Assembly: GCA_002424495.1 (NCBI GenBank)
Contig: DIKH01000070.1
Span: 1-11,151, forward strand
Direction: 5' to 3'
Origin: Desulfobacteraceae bacterium UBA5623
Lineage (GTDB): Bacteria; Desulfobacterota; DSM-4660; Desulfatiglandales; Desulfatiglandaceae
Length of the DNA: 11,151 bases
Part shown: positions 6,797 through 11,151 of the stretch, one piece after another
Layout of the letters: each line of letters starts with the position of its first letter
Numbering within the stretch: position 1 is the first letter of the stretch
Notes under the pieces: model-generated
Database searches by the model: none
Told to the model about the DNA's origin: nothing
The model's input: only the letters and a program-made list of their open reading frames with translations
Translations under genes and position numbers: made by a program

Positions 6797-9700
6797 ACCT
6801 TGCACACTGGGCAGCCGCCCACCGTCGTTCCATCCTGTTTTTGGTGGCTGTTTTCGCCATTGGAGGCATTTTTGCGGGCCTGAAACTGCCGGTTGCCCTG
6901 TTCCCCCATGTGGATTTTCCCCGTGTGGTGGTGTCGCTCGAGGCCGGGGATCGGCCCGCAGATCAGATGGCGCTTGCCGTCACCAGGATGGTGGAACAGG
7001 CCGTGCGTTCAGTCCCGGGGGTCATTGGTTTGCGCTCCACAACCAGCCGAGGCAGTGCGGATCTGTCCATCAACTTCGCCTGGGGCGGGGATATGACCGC
7101 GGCCATGTTGCAGGTGGAATCGGCGATCAACCAGATCCTGCCGACCCTGCCTGCCGGAACCACATTCATGGTTCGGCGTATGGACCCCACCGTGTTCCCG
7201 GTAGCCGCTTACAGCCTCACATCAGAGCATGAATCGCTCGTTACCCTCCATGATCTTGCCGAATACCAATTGGTGCCTCTGCTTTCGTCCATTGACGGTG
7301 TGGCCCGGGTCGAAGTCATGGGGGGCGAGCAGGCCGAGTACAGGGTAGAAGTTGATCCCGATAAATTAAGCGCCTGTGACCTTACCTTCACCGATGTGGC
7401 GGATGCCGTATCAGCCAGCAATGTCTTGCAGGCCGTCGGCCGCATGGAGGACCACTATAAACTCTATTTAATGCTCTCGGACACCCGTATCCACACCCTG
7501 AACGATATTGAAAATACGGTTCTGTGTAGCGGTGCCGCCGGCCTGGTACGCCTTGAAGACATCGCCAGGGTCTATCCCACGCCCGCGCCTCACTGGCTGC
7601 GGGTGACCGCAGACGGCCATGACGCTGTCCTGGTGCAGATCTACCAACAGCCCGGCGGCAGCACGGTCAATATAGTACAAGGCATCAGAGATCAACTGGC
7701 TTCTTATACGAAAAGGCTCCCAAAAGACGTGCACATTGCCAACTGGTATGATCAAAGCCAGCTTATTACTGAGTCAGCTACGAACGTGCGGGACGCCATT
7801 GCCATTGGTATAGGCCTTTCTGCCATCCTGCTGCTGGTCTTTCTGCGAAGCCTTAAAATCACCCTGGTCGGAATTCTTATTGTGCCTGCAGTCCTGGCCA
7901 GCACCATTTTGTTACTGAACGTACTGCACATGAGTTTCAACATCATGACCCTGGGCGGCATGGCCGCGGCCGTGGGTCTGATCGTGGATGACGCCATTGT
8001 CATGATCGAGCACATCGTGCGCCGCCTGCGGGAGCGAAGTCAGGATCTCGCGCTGACCATCCGGGAGGCCGCCATCGAGTTTACTCCTCCGTTGGCGGGT
8101 TCCTCTGCCGCCACCATCATCATTTTCGCACCGCTCGCCTTTTTAAGCGATGTTACCGGCGCATTTTTCAAGGCCCTGTCTCTCACCATGGCGAGCAGCC
8201 TGTTTATCTCCTTTTTACTGGCCTGGCTTGCGGTGCCGCTTTTGGCCGAGCATCTGTTGCACAATGGGGATGCTGAAAAGGAAGATGTCGGACCGCTGTT
8301 CAGGCGGATGCAACACGCGTACGAAAGGCTCATGCACAGGCTTGTTAAAAGTCCGTGGCTGCTTTTGGCCGGTGTCATTCCGCTGATGCTTGTCGGCTAC
8401 CTTGCCTACCAACAGGTCGGCTCCGGGTTTATGCCCCATATGGACGAAGGCGGATTTATCCTCGATTACCGCGCACCCGCGGGCACATCATTATCCGAAA
8501 CAGACCGGCTGTTACGCCAGGTAGAAACCATAATCACGGCCAATCCCGCTGTCGATACATATTCGAGACGCACAGGATCCCAACTAGGTGGGGCACTCAC
8601 AGAGGCCAATGAAGGAGACTTTTTTATCCGTCTGAAACCCTTTCCTCGGCCGCCCATAGATGAAGCCATGGACCAAATCCGCACGACCGTCGAAGTGGAA
8701 GTCCCGGGGCTTGAAATAGAAATGGCCCTTTTGATGGAAGACCTGATAGGCGATCTTACGGCAGTGCCGCAACCCATTGAAATCAAACTCTACGGAGACA
8801 ATCTCGATGGACTGCTCGCCACGGCGCCAAAAGTGGCGGCCGCCATTGGCAAGATTCCCGGAGTCGTTGATGTGAAAGACGGTGTGGTCGTGGCCGGTGA
8901 TGCCATCAACATCGTGGTGGAACGGGATAAGGCCGCCCTGGAAAGCATTGACCCGGACGCTGTGACCCGGCAGCTTGACGCCTGGTTTACCGGGCAGGTG
9001 ACCACCCAGTTACAGGAAAACATCAAGATGGTGGGTGTCAGGGTATGGGTGCCTGATTCGGCACGCTGCACCTCAGATCAAATCGAAAGGATCCGGCTTC
9101 GCGCTCCAGACGGCCACATTTTTCCCCTTAAGCGGATCGCCAGCGTCTCCATCGAAAACGGACAACCCCAGATCACCCAGGACAACCTCAAACGCATGGT
9201 AGCAGTCACAGGCCGCATCAGCGGACGGGATATGGGCTCGACCATTCGAGAGGTAAAAAAAGTACTGGCGCAACAAGGACTTGTTCCCGGCGATATGTAT
9301 TATGAATTAGGTGGTTTGTACAAACAGCAGCAGATCGCCTTTCGCGGACTGATTGCTGTCTTCATCGCCGCTTTGGCGCTGGTCTTTCTGCTCTTGCTGT
9401 TTCTCTACGAAGAATTCACTGCGGCCATTGCCATCCTCGTCTCTCCCCTATTGGCCCTGGGCGCGGTCTTTGCCGGCCTGTGGCTGACCGGAATTGAGCT
9501 CAATATCACGGCCATGATGGGCATGACAATGATTGTAGGCATTGTCACCGAAATCTCTATCTTTTATTTTTCGGAATATCAGGATTTGGTGGGGAAAGGC
9601 TCAGCGCCTTCGGAGGCCCTGGTCCAAGCGGGAAGAAACCGGATGCGGCCTATCACCATGACCACCCTTGCGGCGATTCTGGCGCTTTTGCCACTGGCCC

Positions 9701-9861
9701 TGGGGATGGGTCAAGGTTCCGCCATGCAGCGGCCTTTGGCAGTAGCAATCATCTCAGGCCTTTTGGTGCAGTTGCCTCTGGTATTGATCGTTATGCCGGT
9801 TATCTACAGCATGTTGGCGCGAAACAAAAAAAGCATGGATTTTCTAAGGTTAGCCGTATAA
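6793..9861 (+). CDS. RND-superfamily inner-membrane efflux pump
   Basis: This 1022-residue proton-driven antiporter is full length, with the two-fold RND layout: TM1 (about 12-30), a large periplasmic loop (31-330), TM2-6 (about 333-485), TM7 (about 521-541), a second periplasmic loop (542-845), and TM8-12 (about 850-1008). Landmarks are KLPVALFPHVDFP (31-43), TM4 GGMAAAVGLIVDDAIVMIEH (388-407) with the proton-relay pair Asp399/Asp400, GFMPHMDEGGFILDYRAP (545-562), and RMRPITMTTLAAILALLPLA (950-969). TM10 has Glu920 where AcrB has its essential Lys940; CusA-type metal pumps have a Glu there. The Asp pair is typical of drug (HAE-1) pumps, while metal pumps have one Asp. The exact subfamily and substrate (drug, solvent or metal) are therefore unsure. 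It would work with the preceding adaptor and channel. Confidence 0.95.
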   Translation: MNLAHWAAAHRRSILFLVAVFAIGGIFAGLKLPVALFPHVDFPRVVVSLEAGDRPADQMALAVTRMVEQAVRSVPGVIGLRSTTSRGSADLSINFAWGGDMTAAMLQVESAINQILPTLPAGTTFMVRRMDPTVFPVAAYSLTSEHESLVTLHDLAEYQLVPLLSSIDGVARVEVMGGEQAEYRVEVDPDKLSACDLTFTDVADAVSASNVLQAVGRMEDHYKLYLMLSDTRIHTLNDIENTVLCSGAAGLVRLEDIARVYPTPAPHWLRVTADGHDAVLVQIYQQPGGSTVNIVQGIRDQLASYTKRLPKDVHIANWYDQSQLITESATNVRDAIAIGIGLSAILLLVFLRSLKITLVGILIVPAVLASTILLLNVLHMSFNIMTLGGMAAAVGLIVDDAIVMIEHIVRRLRERSQDLALTIREAAIEFTPPLAGSSAATIIIFAPLAFLSDVTGAFFKALSLTMASSLFISFLLAWLAVPLLAEHLLHNGDAEKEDVGPLFRRMQHAYERLMHRLVKSPWLLLAGVIPLMLVGYLAYQQVGSGFMPHMDEGGFILDYRAPAGTSLSETDRLLRQVETIITANPAVDTYSRRTGSQLGGALTEANEGDFFIRLKPFPRPPIDEAMDQIRTTVEVEVPGLEIEMALLMEDLIGDLTAVPQPIEIKLYGDNLDGLLATAPKVAAAIGKIPGVVDVKDGVVVAGDAINIVVERDKAALESIDPDAVTRQLDAWFTGQVTTQLQENIKMVGVRVWVPDSARCTSDQIERIRLRAPDGHIFPLKRIASVSIENGQPQITQDNLKRMVAVTGRISGRDMGSTIREVKKVLAQQGLVPGDMYYELGGLYKQQQIAFRGLIAVFIAALALVFLLLLFLYEEFTAAIAILVSPLLALGAVFAGLWLTGIELNITAMMGMTMIVGIVTEISIFYFSEYQDLVGKGSAPSEALVQAGRNRMRPITMTTLAAILALLPLALGMGQGSAMQRPLAVAIISGLLVQLPLVLIVMPVIYSMLARNKKSMDFLRLAV

Positions 9862-9902
9862 GATTCTAATTTTTTATGCGATGCAAACCCTGATTTGATG
9901 AC

Positions 9903-11151
9903 ATGAAAAACGACTGTACCTTATCAATACCAATCCGGCCTGCAAGCCTATCCCTCTTGATATTTTGTCTCTCACTGGTCCTTTTTGCGAGCAACTTTAG
10001 TCATGAGATAACTGGTTTTCAAACCCGTTTTGCATTGTTTGCACGGTACATGTTGCAGGATGGGCCAAGTATTTTCCCCCGCACATACATGGGGCCTTAC
10101 CCGGATTACCCCGCGACATCGGTCTTTTTGATTTATCTGTCTTCTTTAGCCCTTGGCGGTATTACGCCTTTTTCAGCCATCCTGCCGACAGCAGTGGTTT
10201 CAGCTCTGATTGTTGTTATCACATTTAGAATCGGTGCGCTCCGTTCCACTTTGTGGGGGTTATTCGGCGCAATGTTTTCCCTGCTGACCCATTCGGTTCT
10301 CGAGGAGGGTCGCAGTATTTCTCTTGACCAATATACCAGCCTTGCCACGGTGTTGTGTTTCTATCTTGCCTATTCTCAGACCTCCTCCAATCGAAGGGGG
10401 CGTCTTGCGTTTATTCCACTTATAATGGCAGCGGGTTTTGCATTCAGGGGCCCCATCGGCCTTGTTGTTCCAACTGGTGTCTTGTGCGGCCATTACCTGC
10501 TGAAGAGGGATTACAGGGGGCTTTTGTTTGTATTTTCCTCAGGGGTCATTTTGATGGGGATATGCAGTGCATCGCTCCTGTATTGTGCATACCTGGAAGG
10601 AGGAATGCCATTCGTAGATCGAGTTCTTCACTGTCAGGTCTTGGGGCGTCTTGCCGGTCAGCCTGAAAGGGGATACCTATACTATCTCTTAGACGGATTG
10701 GGGGCTTATGCACTCAGTTATCCTTTAGCACTGTTCGTCATTGCTATGCATTTAAAACCTCTATTCAGGGGAGGTGAGTCGGACATGTCTCTGTTGCGGC
10801 ATGTGGCCTTCTGGATACTAATTGTCCTGTTGGGAATGAGCCTTGCCGGCACAAAACACATGAGATACATCTTACCTGCGGTCCCGGCCCTTTCTCTTGC
10901 CGCAGCCTATGTCTTTGTCAGCCCCTTGGAAAAGGCCATCCTGTCACGGATTAAAAGTATCTTGATTCGATTTTTCTTTTTTCTTCCAGTAAGTTTATTC
11001 TTCATATCTCTCTTGAGTCTGGCCTTGGCCCATCGTTTTTTCCCGGGTTTGGAGGTTCCCTGGTCAGGGCTGGCAATATCAATGGGTTTGTTGAGCATAA
11101 TGGTCTGGACCATAAAAAAGAGGGTTATTATACATAACGTCATAAATAGTT
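9903..11151 (+). CDS. Integral-membrane glycosyltransferase, ArnT/PMT (GT39-like), truncated by window end
   Basis: The frame is open from ATG 9903 to the window edge (416 complete codons) with no stop, so the 3' end is missing. The translation is strongly hydrophobic with many predicted spans, starting at about residues 14-30. The first extracytoplasmic loop has HEITGFQTRFALFARYMLQDG-like sequence with the acidic Glu35, followed by a Tyr/Pro-rich stretch (YMGPYPDYPATS), and KHMRYILPAVPALSLAAAYV lies in the C-terminal half. These are features of polyprenyl-phosphate-sugar-dependent transferases such as ArnT and PMT, which act on the outer face of the inner membrane to decorate lipid A, proteins or glycans. 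The acceptor is unknown. A TGA at 9891-9893 closes the frame upstream, making 9903 the first ATG; the Shine-Dalgarno sequence is weak. It follows the pump by 41 bases with no visible terminator, so it could be cotranscribed. Confidence 0.8.
   Translation, partial: MKNDCTLSIPIRPASLSLLIFCLSLVLFASNFSHEITGFQTRFALFARYMLQDGPSIFPRTYMGPYPDYPATSVFLIYLSSLALGGITPFSAILPTAVVSALIVVITFRIGALRSTLWGLFGAMFSLLTHSVLEEGRSISLDQYTSLATVLCFYLAYSQTSSNRRGRLAFIPLIMAAGFAFRGPIGLVVPTGVLCGHYLLKRDYRGLLFVFSSGVILMGICSASLLYCAYLEGGMPFVDRVLHCQVLGRLAGQPERGYLYYLLDGLGAYALSYPLALFVIAMHLKPLFRGGESDMSLLRHVAFWILIVLLGMSLAGTKHMRYILPAVPALSLAAAYVFVSPLEKAILSRIKSILIRFFFFLPVSLFFISLLSLALAHRFFPGLEVPWSGLAISMGLLSIMVWTIKKRVIIHNVINS

Noticed and set aside
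10355..10666. 103-codon plus-strand open frame within the glycosyltransferase
   Set aside because: It is in another frame of the long open glycosyltransferase frame, Cys/Ser-rich and without likeness to a known protein.

Overview
The window looks like chromosomal DNA from a Gram-negative bacterium, most likely a delta-proteobacterium in the broad sense (Desulfobacterota). This is inferred from the style of the ribosomal protein S9 tail and TruA, and from the presence of an outer-membrane lipoprotein efflux channel; no database was consulted. All but one of the well-supported genes lie on the + strand.

Region 1 (1-914) is housekeeping: the last 26 codons of rpsI (30S ribosomal protein S9), a strong intrinsic terminator, then truA (tRNA pseudouridine synthase) beginning only 31 bases after the terminator. 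Region 2 (963-1823, minus strand) is a single ATP-grasp ligase of unknown substrate, convergent with truA and divergent from what follows.

Region 3 (1936-9861) is the core of the window: a two-component system (OmpR-type response regulator overlapping its sensor kinase) followed by a complete tripartite RND efflux operon in the order outer-membrane lipoprotein channel, periplasmic adaptor, inner-membrane pump. Between kinase and channel is a 310-base gap with a near-perfect 26-base palindrome, a candidate -10 box and a possible small membrane-protein ORF. The layout suggests that the regulator binds the palindrome and switches on the pump. It resembles Cus/Czc metal-efflux loci, but the sensory domain lacks His and Cys, the adaptor lacks metal-ligand-rich ends, and the pump has a drug-pump-like Asp-Asp pair in TM4 combined with a CusA-like Glu in TM10. 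The substrate is therefore open.

Region 4 (9903-11151) is the start of a multi-spanning membrane glycosyltransferase of the ArnT/PMT (GT39-like) type, running off the window end 41 bases after the pump. I saw no tRNA, rRNA, CRISPR array, insertion sequence or integrase. The efflux genes look somewhat richer in G+C than their neighbours, but this rests on a few hand-counted stretches. I did not find a clear undescribed system; the best leads are the palindrome, the small ORF and the mixed-signature pump.
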